Origin: Neoroseomonas alkaliterrae
GTDB taxonomy: Bacteria; Pseudomonadota; Alphaproteobacteria; Acetobacterales; Acetobacteraceae
Assembly (NCBI RefSeq): GCF_014199195.1
Contig: NZ_JACIJE010000001.1
Coordinates: 248,001 to 312,000, forward strand
Length of the DNA: 64,000 nt
Direction: 5' to 3'
The notes beneath the pieces are model-generated. The model did not search any database. It saw nothing but the letters and a program-made list of their open reading frames with translations, and was not told the origin of the DNA. Position numbers and translations under genes: made by a program. This document shows, in pieces, positions 52,323 through 60,921 of the stretch (its first letter is position 1; each line of letters begins with the position of its first letter).

Positions 52323-52583
52323 CTACGGGCCGAAGGCCCATTCCCCGGCCCGGCGCAGCCGCGTCCCGGTCCAGTCCGCGGCACGCCCGAGCGCCGAGCC
52401 GGTGCGTTTCGCCCCGCGCTCCAGCCCCTCGCCGGTCCGTCGCGCGCCGCGCTCGACCGCCGCGGCGGCGCGCTTGGCAACCCGTTCGGTGCGGCGGCCC
52501 GCGCGCTGCACCACACCCTCGGCCGAGGCAGGCACGGCCAGGGTCGCGGCCATCAGGCCGAGGATCCAGTCTCGCCGTCTCAT
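52323..52583 (-). CDS. Secreted protein of tandem 11-residue repeats (short paralogue)
   Basis: 86 residues. Signal peptide about 1-21 (RRRDWILGLMAATLAVPASA). The whole mature part is 11-residue units: AGRRTERVAKR, AAAAVERGARR, TGEGLERGAKR, TGSALGRAADW and TGTRLRRAGEW, then AFGP. Compared with its neighbour at 51664-52062 it is much more basic and has no Ala/Pro linkers, but the shared pattern TGxxLxRAAxW leaves little doubt that they are duplicates. It is separated from the Bug-type binding protein gene by 31 bases and may be cotranscribed after it. Confidence 0.7.
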   Translation of the reverse strand: MRRRDWILGLMAATLAVPASAEGVVQRAGRRTERVAKRAAAAVERGARRTGEGLERGAKRTGSALGRAADWTGTRLRRAGEWAFGP

Positions 52584-52614
52584 GGCCGCTACCTGGGCAA
52601 TCCCGGCCGCCGGG

Positions 52615-53577
52615 TCAAGAATCGAGCCGGATCCCCAGTTCGCGAATCAGCGGCCGCCAGGTCGCGTTCTCCTCCCGCACGAAGGCGTCGAAGCGCGCCG
52701 CGTCCCAGTCCGTCGTCTGGATGCCGAGGGCGCGCGTGCGCGCCTGCACCTCCTCGGAGGCCATGGCACGCACCAGCTCGGCGTTCAGCCTAGCGATCAC
52801 CGGCGCGGGCGTGCCGCGCGGCGCGCTCAGCCCCTGCCAGCCGAAGGCCACCGCGTCGTGGCCCATCTCGCGCAGCGTCGGCACGGCGGGCGCCTCGGCG
52901 GTGCGGGCGGCGGTCAGCACGGCCAGCGCGCGCACGCGCCCGTCGCGGATGAAGGGCAGGCCGGTGGCGGTGTCGATCATCACGAGGTCCACGCTGCCGC
53001 CGAGCAGATCCTGCATCGCCGCCTGCCCGCCGCGATAGGGCACGTGGTCGGCGGCGAGGCCGCTGCGCCGCTTGACCAGCTCCATCGCCAGATGATGCGG
53101 GGAGGCCACCGCCGGGCTGCCATAGGTCGGCGCACGGCTCCGGCTCGCCGCCAGCAGCGCCGCGAAATCCGCCCAAGGCGCATCGGCGCGGCAGACGATG
53201 TAGAGCGGGAACATGCCGATGAAGCCGATGCCCGCGAAGTCGCGGTCCGGGTCGTAGGGCAGGCGGGCATAGAGCGCCGGGTTGTAGACCAGGATGCCGT
53301 TGTCCACGTGCATCAGCACATGCCCGTCGGCCGGGGCGCGGGCGACGGTCTCGCTCGCGAGCACCGCGCCGCCGCCCGGGCGGTTCTCCACCAGCACCGG
53401 CTGGCCGAGCCGCGGGACCATCTGCGCCGCCACCAGCCGCGCGAACACATCCGACGGCCCGCCCGCCGGATAGCCGACGACGAGGCGCAGCGGCCGTTCC
53501 GGCCAGGCGGGCTGCGCGAGCGCCTGCCCCGCCGCGAGCCCGAAAGCCGTGCCGATCGCCGCGCGCCGTCCGAACAT
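52615..53577 (-). CDS. Bug/TctC-family periplasmic solute-binding protein
   Basis: 320 residues. The signal peptide is MFGRRAAIGTAFGLAAGQALA. The mature start WPERPLRLVVGYPAGGPSDVFAR is the diagnostic Bug-family block binding the carboxylate of the ligand; VENRPGGGAVLASETVA and YRGGQAAMQDLLGGSVDLVM are further hallmarks. These proteins collect tricarboxylates, aromatic acids or other organic acids for TctAB-type carriers. No tctA or tctB is adjacent, so it is an orphan, as is usual in bacteria with many Bug proteins. The two repeat-protein genes follow it. Confidence 0.92.
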   Translation of the reverse strand: MFGRRAAIGTAFGLAAGQALAQPAWPERPLRLVVGYPAGGPSDVFARLVAAQMVPRLGQPVLVENRPGGGAVLASETVARAPADGHVLMHVDNGILVYNPALYARLPYDPDRDFAGIGFIGMFPLYIVCRADAPWADFAALLAASRSRAPTYGSPAVASPHHLAMELVKRRSGLAADHVPYRGGQAAMQDLLGGSVDLVMIDTATGLPFIRDGRVRALAVLTAARTAEAPAVPTLREMGHDAVAFGWQGLSAPRGTPAPVIARLNAELVRAMASEEVQARTRALGIQTTDWDAARFDAFVREENATWRPLIRELGIRLDS

Positions 53578-53679
53578 CGTCCGCTCCTGCCGAATCCGGC
53601 CGCAATCTGCGTCCGGCGGCGCGCCGCGCCAAGGGGCGGGGGCCTCGCCAGCCCCGCCCGCGCCGGATAAGCAGCGGTC

Positions 53680-54336
53680 GTGCCTGCCGCCCTGTTCCTC
53701 GCCCTCAGCCAGATCGGCGACCCCGCCTTCCGCCGCCCGCTGATCCTCGGCGTGCTCGGCGCGCTGCTGGCCATCGGGCTGCTCGCCTGGGGCGCAATCG
53801 AGGCCGCGGCCTGGGCGGCGGGCGGCACGGGCTGGCTCTCCTGGCTCGCGCAGGCCGGCGGCGGGGCGGCGGCGCTGCTGCTCGCCTGGTGGCTGTTCCT
53901 GCCGGTCGCGGCGGCCATCGCCGCGCAGCTCGTCGAGCCGGTGGCGCACGCGGTGGAACGCCGCCACTACCCGCATCTGCCGCCGGCGAGCGGCGCCTCG
54001 GTGGCGGCGCAGGTCGCCTTCGGCCTGCGCTTCGGCCTGCGGCTGCTGGCCATCCAGATCCTGCTGCTGCCGCTGCTGCTGGTGCCGGTGGTCGGCTTCT
54101 CGCTCGCGCTGCTGGTCTCGGCCCATGCGCTGGGGGCGGGGATGGTGCAGCAGACCGCGCTGCTGCGGATGGAGGCGCCGGCGGCGCGCGCGGCGTGGCG
54201 GCGGCTGCGCCTTTCGGGCTGGGTGCTCGGGCTGCTGCTGGCGCTGATGGCGCTCGTTCCGCTGCTGAACCTGCTCGTGCCGGTGCTCGGCACGGCGGCC
54301 TCCGTTCACCTTCTGCAACGCTCCACATCATCGTGA
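53680..54336 (+). CDS. EI24 domain-containing membrane protein
   Basis: 218 residues from a GTG start. Five or so hydrophobic segments are visible: about 21-45, 55-82, 108-139, 140-155 and 180-205. The block VEPVAHAVERRHYPHLPPA in the first large loop and the arrangement of helices agree with the EI24/CysZ-like family of alphaproteobacteria. CysZ carries sulfate in gammaproteobacteria; that function should not be assumed here. It shares a 102-base divergent gap with the Bug gene and is 106 bases ahead of the bactofilin gene on the same strand. Confidence 0.75.
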   Translation: MPAALFLALSQIGDPAFRRPLILGVLGALLAIGLLAWGAIEAAAWAAGGTGWLSWLAQAGGGAAALLLAWWLFLPVAAAIAAQLVEPVAHAVERRHYPHLPPASGASVAAQVAFGLRFGLRLLAIQILLLPLLLVPVVGFSLALLVSAHALGAGMVQQTALLRMEAPAARAAWRRLRLSGWVLGLLLALMALVPLLNLLVPVLGTAASVHLLQRSTSS

Positions 54337-54442
54337 TTGCGCGAATCCTGGGGATAAGCCGGGGCGCGGCGTTGTGGCGGGGAAAGCCCGCGTGCTAGCC
54401 CCGGGGCTTCACGCCACTCGCAGGGAATCGAAGGGGACCACG

Positions 54443-55084
54443 ATGTCGCTGTTCCGCCGCAAGGACGAGCCTGGCGCCGATACCGGCTCCACCACCATTC
54501 CCGCCGCGCGCGACCCCGATCTCGCCGTGCCGCCCTTCCGCCCCGCCGCCGCCACGCAGCCGGCCGGCGCGGCCCCCGCCGTCGGCCCGGCGGCGCCCAA
54601 GCCCAACGCGCCCCCGGCCACGGCCGCCGGCGTGACCCGCGTCGCCGGCGCCGCGCCGACGCCGCCCGCCTCCACCGCCCCGCGCGCGCCCGCCGCGCAG
54701 CCCGAGCGCCGCACCCTCGTGGTCGGCAAGGGCATCAGCCTGCAGGGCACGGTGACCGAGGCCGAGCGGCTGGTCATCGAGGGCACCATGGAAAGCCAGC
54801 TCCTGCAGGCGCAGGAACTGGTCATCACCCATGCCGGCGTCTTCAAGGGCGAGGTGCAGGTCGAGGATGCCGAGATCGCCGGCACCTTCGACGGCTCCAT
54901 CACCGCGACGGGCAGCCTCGTGATCCGCTCCACCGGCCGGCTGCTCGGCACGGCGCGGACGCGCAAGCTCTCGGTGGAGGAGGGCGGGCAGGTCTCCGGC
55001 AAGATGGAGATGCTCTCCGACGGCGCGCCCCAGGCCCGGCTGCCGCTGGCCCCCGCCCGGACCTCCGAGCCCGCCGACGCCTGA
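54443..55084 (+). CDS. Bactofilin family polymer-forming cytoskeletal protein
   Basis: 213 residues. A Pro/Ala/Thr-rich disordered N-terminus (1 to about 88) precedes the bactofilin beta-helix: TLVVGKGISLQGTV, AERLVIEGTMES, QELVITHAGVFKGEV, AEIAGTFDGSITATGSLVIRS, TGRLLGTARTRKLSVEEGG, where each turn repeats G-x-I/V. A short disordered tail follows. Bactofilins polymerise without nucleotides and organise cell shape, stalks or polarity. Usually an M23 peptidase gene sits beside; none does here. A GAAGGGGA site precedes the ATG. A REP-like palindrome begins at its stop codon. Confidence 0.9.
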   Translation: MSLFRRKDEPGADTGSTTIPAARDPDLAVPPFRPAAATQPAGAAPAVGPAAPKPNAPPATAAGVTRVAGAAPTPPASTAPRAPAAQPERRTLVVGKGISLQGTVTEAERLVIEGTMESQLLQAQELVITHAGVFKGEVQVEDAEIAGTFDGSITATGSLVIRSTGRLLGTARTRKLSVEEGGQVSGKMEMLSDGAPQARLPLAPARTSEPADA

Positions 55085-55125
55085 TCCCGGGCGGACGGAG
55101 GATCGGCCTTCATCCGCCGGGTATC
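55084..55125. repeat. REP-like palindrome, family 1 copy B
   Basis: GGCGGACGGAGG / CCTTCATCCGCC around the loop ATCGG, directly after the bactofilin stop codon (TGA is the first part of the arm). The central 12 bases AGGATCGGCCTT are identical to copy A at 13868-13914, and arm differences mostly keep the pairing (one C-A mismatch, one G-U). Read relative to the gene it follows, the loop is in the opposite orientation to copy A. Confidence 0.6.
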
Positions 55126-55161
55126 GTCAGTCCTCGCTTCCGCGCGCGGCCGGCCCGCGCG

Positions 55162-55206
55162 CCATGCCAGCGGCCGAAATATCAGGCCTTTCGCCCGCTG
55201 GCATGG
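55162..55206. repeat. REP-like palindrome, family 2 copy B
   Basis: Outer arms of 12 bases pair perfectly (CCATGCCAGCGG at 55162-55173 with CCGCTGGCATGG at 55195-55206), enclosing CCGAAATATCAGGCCTTTCGC. It follows the family 1 copy by 36 bases, giving a composite like paired REP units. Confidence 0.6.
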
Positions 55207-55252
55207 GCGGGCCGCGCAGCTTGCCGCCGCGGGCGGCCGCCGGAGGATCCGC

Positions 55253-55801
55253 GTGCCGACAGCGGCGCCGCTGCTCGCCTGCCTGCTGCCCCTGCTCGCC
55301 CTCGGCTGCGCCGCCGAGGGGCCGGAGGAGGCCGCAGCGGCGATGCGCGATGCGCTGGCGAGCACGCGGGCCAGCCTCGCCCTGGCCGGCGTGGCGCCGG
55401 CGCCCGCGGCGGCCCCGGCTGACGCCCCGCGGCCCGCGGCACGCGCCGCTTCCCCGGCCCTGCCCGCCGCCCTGCCGCAGCCCGGCGCGCCCCGCGCGCG
55501 CGGCGTGGCGCCGCCGGCCTCGGCCGCCGCCCTGATGGGCGCGCGGGCGGAGGATCTCCGCCGGATGCTCGGCGAGCCCTCCCTCAGCCGCGCCGATGGC
55601 GATGCCGAGATCTGGCTCTATGAAGCCCCCGCCTGCCGGCTCGACGTGATCCTCTATGCCGAGGGCGGCGCGCTGCGGGTCGCCCATGCCGCCGCCCGGG
55701 CGCTGGCCGAGGGCGGCGCGGTGACCGAGGCGGCCTGCCTCGCGGCCATCGCCGCCGCCCCGGCCACAGCACCCTGGCCCGGGACGGGGCGGCGGGCATG
55801 A
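55253..55801 (+). CDS. Predicted lipoprotein with C-terminal SmpA/BamE-like region
   Basis: 182 residues from a GTG with a GGAGGA site. The lipobox LLALGCAAE gives Cys19 as the lipidated residue. Residues 25-90 are a low-complexity Ala/Pro linker. From about 95 the segment MGARAEDLRRMLGEPSLSRADGDAEIWLYE then CRLDVILY resembles the small BamE-like fold in which a protein checks a partner through an edge strand; this is a pattern judgement only. It is anchored in the outer or inner membrane. No operon partner is obvious. Confidence 0.65.
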   Translation: MPTAAPLLACLLPLLALGCAAEGPEEAAAAMRDALASTRASLALAGVAPAPAAAPADAPRPAARAASPALPAALPQPGAPRARGVAPPASAAALMGARAEDLRRMLGEPSLSRADGDAEIWLYEAPACRLDVILYAEGGALRVAHAAARALAEGGAVTEAACLAAIAAAPATAPWPGTGRRA

Positions 55802-56075
55802 TCGGCGGCCGCCGAAGCCCCGGCCCTCGCGCGCCGCGTGCCGCAAGTCTGGCGCCTCGGCGCGCCCGGCATGGCGGCGGCGAGGCGCGGCGGTCGATCC
55901 GGCCCCGCACGCCGGCGCGGCCGGACATGGCGTTCCACGCCGAAGGGCCGCGCGGGCGGCCCGCAGCGCCGATGGTCCGGATGCCGCATGCCAGCGGTGA
56001 TGCGGCGCGACCCATGGGCAGCCACCCGCGCCCGGCCCTCGATGGGCGCGCCCGCGAAGCGCGGTTCCCTCCCGC

Positions 56076-56990
56076 ATGAGCGCCTGGCTCGACGCCTTCG
56101 TGCCTGCCTTCGCGCTGCTCGCCCTCGGCGCGCTGCTCAAGCGGCGGCTGCTGCGCGACGACACGATCTGGGCGGGGATGGAGAGGCTGATCTACTGGGT
56201 GCTGCTGCCCTCGCTGATCGTCTCGGCGCTCGCGCCGCTCAATCTCGCGGAACTGCCGCTCGGGCGGATCGCGGCGGCGATCTGGGGTGCGCTGGCGCTG
56301 GGCACGGTGGCCTCCGTGCTGCTCGCCCGCGCGCTCGGGCACGGGCACGCGGCCATGACCTCGGTGCTGCAGGGCGGCATCCGCTTCAACAACCTGATGG
56401 GCTTCGCCATCGTCGGCGCGCTGTTCGGCGCCGCCGGCACGGGCTTCGGCGCGGTCGCCACCGGCATCATCGTGCCCTTCGTGCAGGGCGCGACGACGCT
56501 CGCCTTCGCCTTCGACGGCAAGCGCGGCCCGCCGCGGCCGCTCTCGGTGCTGCGCCAGCTCGCCATCAACCCGCTGATGATCGCGGTGGTGCTGGGCTTC
56601 GCCGTCGCGGCGCTGGGCGGCCTGCCGCCGGGCCTCGCGCCGACGGTGCAGGCGCTGGGGCGCGCCTCGGTGGCGCTCGGCCTGCTCTGCGTGGGCGCGG
56701 CGCTGTCGCTGCAATCCTTCTCCGACCGCGTGCCCACCCAGGCGCTGACCGGCGTGCTGAAGCTGATGGTCATGCCGGCCGCGACCTGGGCCCTGTGCCT
56801 GCTGTTCGGCGTGCCGCCGCTCGCCACCGCCGTCGCGGTGGTGTTCATGGCGCTGCCGACGGCCGCGACCTCCTACGTGATGGCGCGCGCCATGGGCGGG
56901 GACGCGCCGCTGATGGCCGCCATCACCACCACCGAGCACATCGCGGCGATCATCACCCTGCCCTTCTGGGTCTGGCTGGTCGCACCCTGA
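56076..56990 (+). CDS. AEC family transporter (auxin efflux carrier-like)
   Basis: 304 residues with about ten hydrophobic segments and almost no loops, the layout of bacterial AEC carriers. The conserved core FNNLMGFAIVGALFG, the central loop with FAFDGKRGPPRP and the second-half repeat LPTAATSYVMARAMGGD are recognisable. Relatives export or import malate, malonate and other carboxylates. It is convergent with the Hint-domain gene (17-base gap). The 274 bases before it contain no recognisable gene or regulatory motif. Confidence 0.87.
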   Translation: MSAWLDAFVPAFALLALGALLKRRLLRDDTIWAGMERLIYWVLLPSLIVSALAPLNLAELPLGRIAAAIWGALALGTVASVLLARALGHGHAAMTSVLQGGIRFNNLMGFAIVGALFGAAGTGFGAVATGIIVPFVQGATTLAFAFDGKRGPPRPLSVLRQLAINPLMIAVVLGFAVAALGGLPPGLAPTVQALGRASVALGLLCVGAALSLQSFSDRVPTQALTGVLKLMVMPAATWALCLLFGVPPLATAVAVVFMALPTAATSYVMARAMGGDAPLMAAITTTEHIAAIITLPFWVWLVAP

Positions 56991-57007
56991 GGTCGCGCCC
57001 GAAGGCC

Positions 57008-57658
57008 TCACCCGGCCCCGCGCATGGCGCCGGCAAGCCGCCGGCGGATGATCTCGAGCCCCGGATCGCCCTCCGCCAGCACCGGCGCGCAGACGCCCGC
57101 GGCGTAGCGCCCGTTGCCGCGCAGCGCGGCGAAATCGAGCGACAGGGCGGCGATGTCGCTCTCCTCGAACAGCCAGCGATTGCCGTCGTCGAGATAGGTC
57201 TCGGTCACCGCGCCCTCGGCGACCACCAGCCCGTGCCTTTCGAGTTCGATGTGATGATAGGTGACGGCCCGGCACCAGGCCTCCTGGACGATGGTGCGGC
57301 CGTTGACCAGCAGCGCGGCGGGCACCAGCCGCCCGCCGAGGAACAGGGCGTGGCTCGGGCTCACCCGCAGGTCGCGATACGGCACGCCATCGCCGAGCGA
57401 GCCCGCCGCAAACAGGATGGGCGCGACGCGCGCACGCTCGCGCAGGCGGAACAACGCCACATGGATGCGCCCGACCCAGACCAGCGGTTGCAGCAGCGGC
57501 CCGCCATGCGCGGTCAGCACCCGGTCGCCCGGCCGCAGCCGCTCGACCGGCACCTCGCCCGCCTCGGTCGCGATGCGCGTGCCCGCCGCGAAGCAGACCG
57601 GCGCGCCGGCGGCAGGTGGCAGGCAGGCACCCTGTCGGGCGCCGGCAGGTCCGGGCAT
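57008..57658 (-). CDS. Stand-alone Hint-domain protein
   Basis: 216 residues. The Hint (Hedgehog/intein) fold begins at CFAAGTRIATEAGEVPVERL, where Cys22 is the potential splicing/cleavage nucleophile, followed by RPGDRVLTAHG and the block DLRVSPSHALFLGGRLVPA with the conserved His. In larger alphaproteobacterial proteins this domain (Hint_2 type) sits at the end of RTX-like or adhesin proteins; here only 21 short residues precede it, so there is no extein to release. No signal peptide. It may be a remnant, a trans-acting protease, or a piece of a modular secreted system. Confidence 0.8.
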   Translation of the reverse strand: MPGPAGARQGACLPPAAGAPVCFAAGTRIATEAGEVPVERLRPGDRVLTAHGGPLLQPLVWVGRIHVALFRLRERARVAPILFAAGSLGDGVPYRDLRVSPSHALFLGGRLVPAALLVNGRTIVQEAWCRAVTYHHIELERHGLVVAEGAVTETYLDDGNRWLFEESDIAALSLDFAALRGNGRYAAGVCAPVLAEGDPGLEIIRRRLAGAMRGAG

Positions 57659-58085
57659 CGCGCGGTTCCGCTCCGTGCCCTTCGACGGCGGTGCTCCGCA
57701 TCGCGCAGCACCGCCGCCATCGGGGGGGTCAGGCTGGAGACAGCAAGGGGGGTGAAGCCGCCTCCAAAAAGATCAAGCCACAGCGCTCGCCGGAGTTAAA
57801 CGAACGTGCGGTTGTTTTCTGCACGGCGATTCCGGGGCGGAACGGGCGCATCGGGCCCGGCGGTGTAACCACGGATTGCGGCGGTGGGTGGCCGGCACGC
57901 GCATCCGGCCGGGACAGCGCCGGGCGCAGCCCCGGATTGCATGTCCGGGCCGGAAGGTGCGATCTGCGCGCCGTGCACCGGCGGCCGGCGGCGGTTCCGG
58001 GCATCCGCCGGGGCGGGCGCCACCCCGCGATGGGCCGGACCTCTCGCCTTCTTGATCGGGTCGCCGGCCGCGGCGGGCGCCGCCC
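57659..58085. other. Intergenic region, no gene seen
   Basis: 427 bases between the glnD stop and the Hint-domain gene start. The AT-rich island around 57770-57835 (ccaaaaagatcaag, ggagttaaacgaacg, gttgttttc) is the likeliest promoter area for the leftward Hint gene. An in-frame stop (TGA near 57775) bars any N-terminal extension of that gene beyond about 35 codons, and no start codon exists in that extension. The glnD-side half is GC-rich and featureless. Confidence 0.5.
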
Positions 58086-60905
58086 TCAGGCCGGCTCGGC
58101 CGCCGCCCGCCGTGCCACGCCGCCGCCTCCCGGCCGCTCGGCCGCCTCCAGCGCCGCTTCGAGCGCCCGCCGCAGGGAGGCGAGCTTGCGCTCGTTCTCG
58201 ACCTTCAGCCCGAAAACGTCCTTCACGTAGAACACGTCCACCGCGCGCACGCCGTAGGTGGTGATGTGCGCGCTCGCGATCTGCAGGCCCTGGTCGCTGA
58301 TCGCCGCCGTCACGTCATGCAGCAGGCCGGGGCGGTCGCGCCCGTTCACCTCGATCACGGTGTGGGTATTGGAGGCGTGGTTGTCGATGACGACGCGCGG
58401 CGGCACCGTGACCGCGCGCAGCCGGGCGGGCTCGCGCTTGAGCTTGCGGATCTCCTCGCGCAGCTTCAGCCGGCCCGAGAGCGCCTGCTCGATCAGCACC
58501 GCGAGCCGCGCGAGCCGGTGCGGCGCATCGAAGGCGCCGCCCTGCGCGTCCTGCACCCAGAAGGTGTCGAGCGCCATGCCGTCGGTCATGGTGTGGATGC
58601 GCGCATCCACGATGGAGGCGCCGGCCACCGCGAGCGCGCCGGCGATCTTGCTGAACAGCCCGGGATGGTCGGTGCAGTAGACCGTCACCTCCGTCACCGC
58701 GCGGGCCTCGAGGACGCGGGTGCGCACGGTCAGCGGCGCGCCCGCCTCCTTCGCCTCGCGGATCATGGCCGCATGGCGGGCATGCGTCTCGGGGTCGAAG
58801 GAAAGCCAGTAGCCGGGATAGCCGAGGTCGAGGAAGGCCGCGACCTCCTCCTTCGGCCGGTCGGCGAGCAGCAGCGCCGCCGCCTCCTTGGCGCGCGCCA
58901 CGCGCACGTCGCGCTCGGGCACCGACAACCCGCCGGCCAGCACCTCCGCCACGCGCCAGTAGAGTTCGCGCAGCAGCGTCGCCTTCCAGCCGTTCCACAC
59001 CTTGGGGCCGACCGCGCGCATGTCGGCCACCGTGAGGACCAGCAGCAGCCGCAGCCGCTCGGGGGACTGCACCACCTCGGCGATGTCGAGGATGGTCTTG
59101 GGATCCTCGATGTCGCGCTTGAAGGCGGTCTGGCTGATGAGCAGGTGATGCAGCACGAGCCAGGAGACGGTCTCGGTCTCCTCCGGCGTCATGCCGAGCA
59201 TCGGGCAGATCGTCTGCGCCAGTTCCGCGCCGAGTTCCGAATGGTCGCCGCCGCGCCCCTTGGCGATGTCGTGCAGCAGCACCGCGACATAGAGCGCGCG
59301 GCGGGACTGGAGCTGGCCGACCAGCTCGCTCGCCACCGGCGCCACCTCGGCGAGGTCCCCCCGCTCGAGCGCGGCGAGCACGCCCACCGCCTCGATCGTG
59401 TGCTCGTCCACGGTGAAGACGTGGTAGGTGTCGAACTGCATCAGCCCGACGATGCGCTGCCAGTCCGGCAGCAGGCGGGAGATCAGCCCCGCCTCGTTCA
59501 GCAGGCGCAGCCAGGTGGCCGGATCGCGCCCCGAGAGCAGGTCGAGGAACTCCGCGCTCGCCTCGCGCTCGCCCCGCAGCCTCACGACATGGCGGGCATG
59601 GCGGACGATGGCGCGGAAGGCGAGGGGGTGGATGTCGAGCCCGCGGTCCCGCGCCATGCGGAAGATCCGCAGCATCAGCACCGGGTCGATCGTGAAGTCG
59701 TGGCCGGGGGCGGCGATCACCTTGCCGTCGGCCAGCGCGAAGCCCGCCGCCGTCAGCGCCTTGTCCGAGGCCGGCACCACCGCGGGGGGGCCGAGCGATG
59801 CGCGCTCGATGGCCGGTTCCAGGATGCGCGTGTAGCGCGCGACATCCCGCACCATCAGGAAGAAGTGCTTCATGAAGCGCTCCACCCCGTCCTGCAGCCC
59901 GTGGCGGGTGTAGCCCATGCGGGCGCCCACCACGGGCTGGAGGTCGAAGGTCAGGCGCTCCTCGGCCCGGCCGGTGACGAGATGGAGGTGGAAGCGCACC
60001 GTCCAGAAGAAGTCCCAGGCGCGGCGGATGGCGCGCGCCTCCTGCGCCACGAGCAGCCCGCCGCCGGGGGATTCCGGGCCGACCAGTTCGGGCATGCGCT
60101 GCACGTTGAAGGCGTAGCGGGCGAGCCAGTAGAGCGTCTGCAGGTCGCGCAGGCCGCCGCGCCCCTCCTTCACATGCGGCTCCACCTGGAAGGGGCTCTC
60201 GCCATAGCGGGCGTGGCGCTGCTGCCTCTCGGCCCGCTTGGCGGCGAGGAAGGGCTTGAGGCCCCATTCGGCGCGGGCGGCGCGGAAGGCCGCCTCGAAG
60301 CGATGGAAGATCGCCTCCTCGCCGGCGATCGGGCGGGCGTCGAGCAGCGCCGTCAGCACCGTCGCGTCGGCCTTGGCATCCACCAGGCAGTCGGCGCGCG
60401 AGCGCGTGGCGTGGCCGACCTTCAGGCCGAGATCCCACAGCAGGTAGAGCATGAACTCCACCGCCTGCCGGCCGCGCGGGCCCATGCCGGAATCGGTCAG
60501 GAACAGCAGGTCGATGTCGGAATAGGGCGCGAGCACGCCGCGCCCGTAGCCGCCCGTGGCCACCAGCGCCCAGGGCTTGTCGCCCGCCGCCTTGGGCAGC
60601 GTCGCCTCGGTGTAGGCGTGGATGCCGGCCATCACCACATCGGTCAGCGAGGCGAGCCAGCGCGCCGCCGCGAGGCCCGATACCTCGTGCGCCTCGAAGG
60701 CCTGCTGCACGCGGTGCTGGATGCGCCCCAGATGCCGCCGCAGCAGCGTCACCGCCTCCTCGCGCGCGACCGGCCGCCCGCCGGGGATCAGGTCGGCGAG
60801 CAGCGCGTCGAGCACGACAGGCTGCTCCCCTGCCATGCGGCGGTGGCGCGGAGCCGGGCCCTCGGCGGGGTCCTCGGCGGCTCCGGCGGCGTCCAGTGAG
60901 GTCAT
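58086..60905 (-). CDS. glnD: Bifunctional uridylyltransferase/uridylyl-removing enzyme GlnD
   Basis: 939 residues. Domains in order: nucleotidyltransferase with GGYGRGVLAPYSDIDLLF at 118-135 (D130 and D132 bind metal); a helical linker; an HD hydrolase with LLHDIAKGRGGDHSELG near 545; and two C-terminal ACT domains (VTVYCTDHPGLFSKIAGAL near 740; VNGRDRPGLLHDVTAAI near 845) that sense glutamine. It modifies PII proteins in response to nitrogen supply. It follows mutS after 16 bases on the same strand, and is probably cotranscribed with it. Confidence 0.96.
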   Translation of the reverse strand: MTSLDAAGAAEDPAEGPAPRHRRMAGEQPVVLDALLADLIPGGRPVAREEAVTLLRRHLGRIQHRVQQAFEAHEVSGLAAARWLASLTDVVMAGIHAYTEATLPKAAGDKPWALVATGGYGRGVLAPYSDIDLLFLTDSGMGPRGRQAVEFMLYLLWDLGLKVGHATRSRADCLVDAKADATVLTALLDARPIAGEEAIFHRFEAAFRAARAEWGLKPFLAAKRAERQQRHARYGESPFQVEPHVKEGRGGLRDLQTLYWLARYAFNVQRMPELVGPESPGGGLLVAQEARAIRRAWDFFWTVRFHLHLVTGRAEERLTFDLQPVVGARMGYTRHGLQDGVERFMKHFFLMVRDVARYTRILEPAIERASLGPPAVVPASDKALTAAGFALADGKVIAAPGHDFTIDPVLMLRIFRMARDRGLDIHPLAFRAIVRHARHVVRLRGEREASAEFLDLLSGRDPATWLRLLNEAGLISRLLPDWQRIVGLMQFDTYHVFTVDEHTIEAVGVLAALERGDLAEVAPVASELVGQLQSRRALYVAVLLHDIAKGRGGDHSELGAELAQTICPMLGMTPEETETVSWLVLHHLLISQTAFKRDIEDPKTILDIAEVVQSPERLRLLLVLTVADMRAVGPKVWNGWKATLLRELYWRVAEVLAGGLSVPERDVRVARAKEAAALLLADRPKEEVAAFLDLGYPGYWLSFDPETHARHAAMIREAKEAGAPLTVRTRVLEARAVTEVTVYCTDHPGLFSKIAGALAVAGASIVDARIHTMTDGMALDTFWVQDAQGGAFDAPHRLARLAVLIEQALSGRLKLREEIRKLKREPARLRAVTVPPRVVIDNHASNTHTVIEVNGRDRPGLLHDVTAAISDQGLQIASAHITTYGVRAVDVFYVKDVFGLKVENERKLASLRRALEAALEAAERPGGGGVARRAAAEPA

Positions 60906-60921
60906 CGGCCGGCGAGACTAC

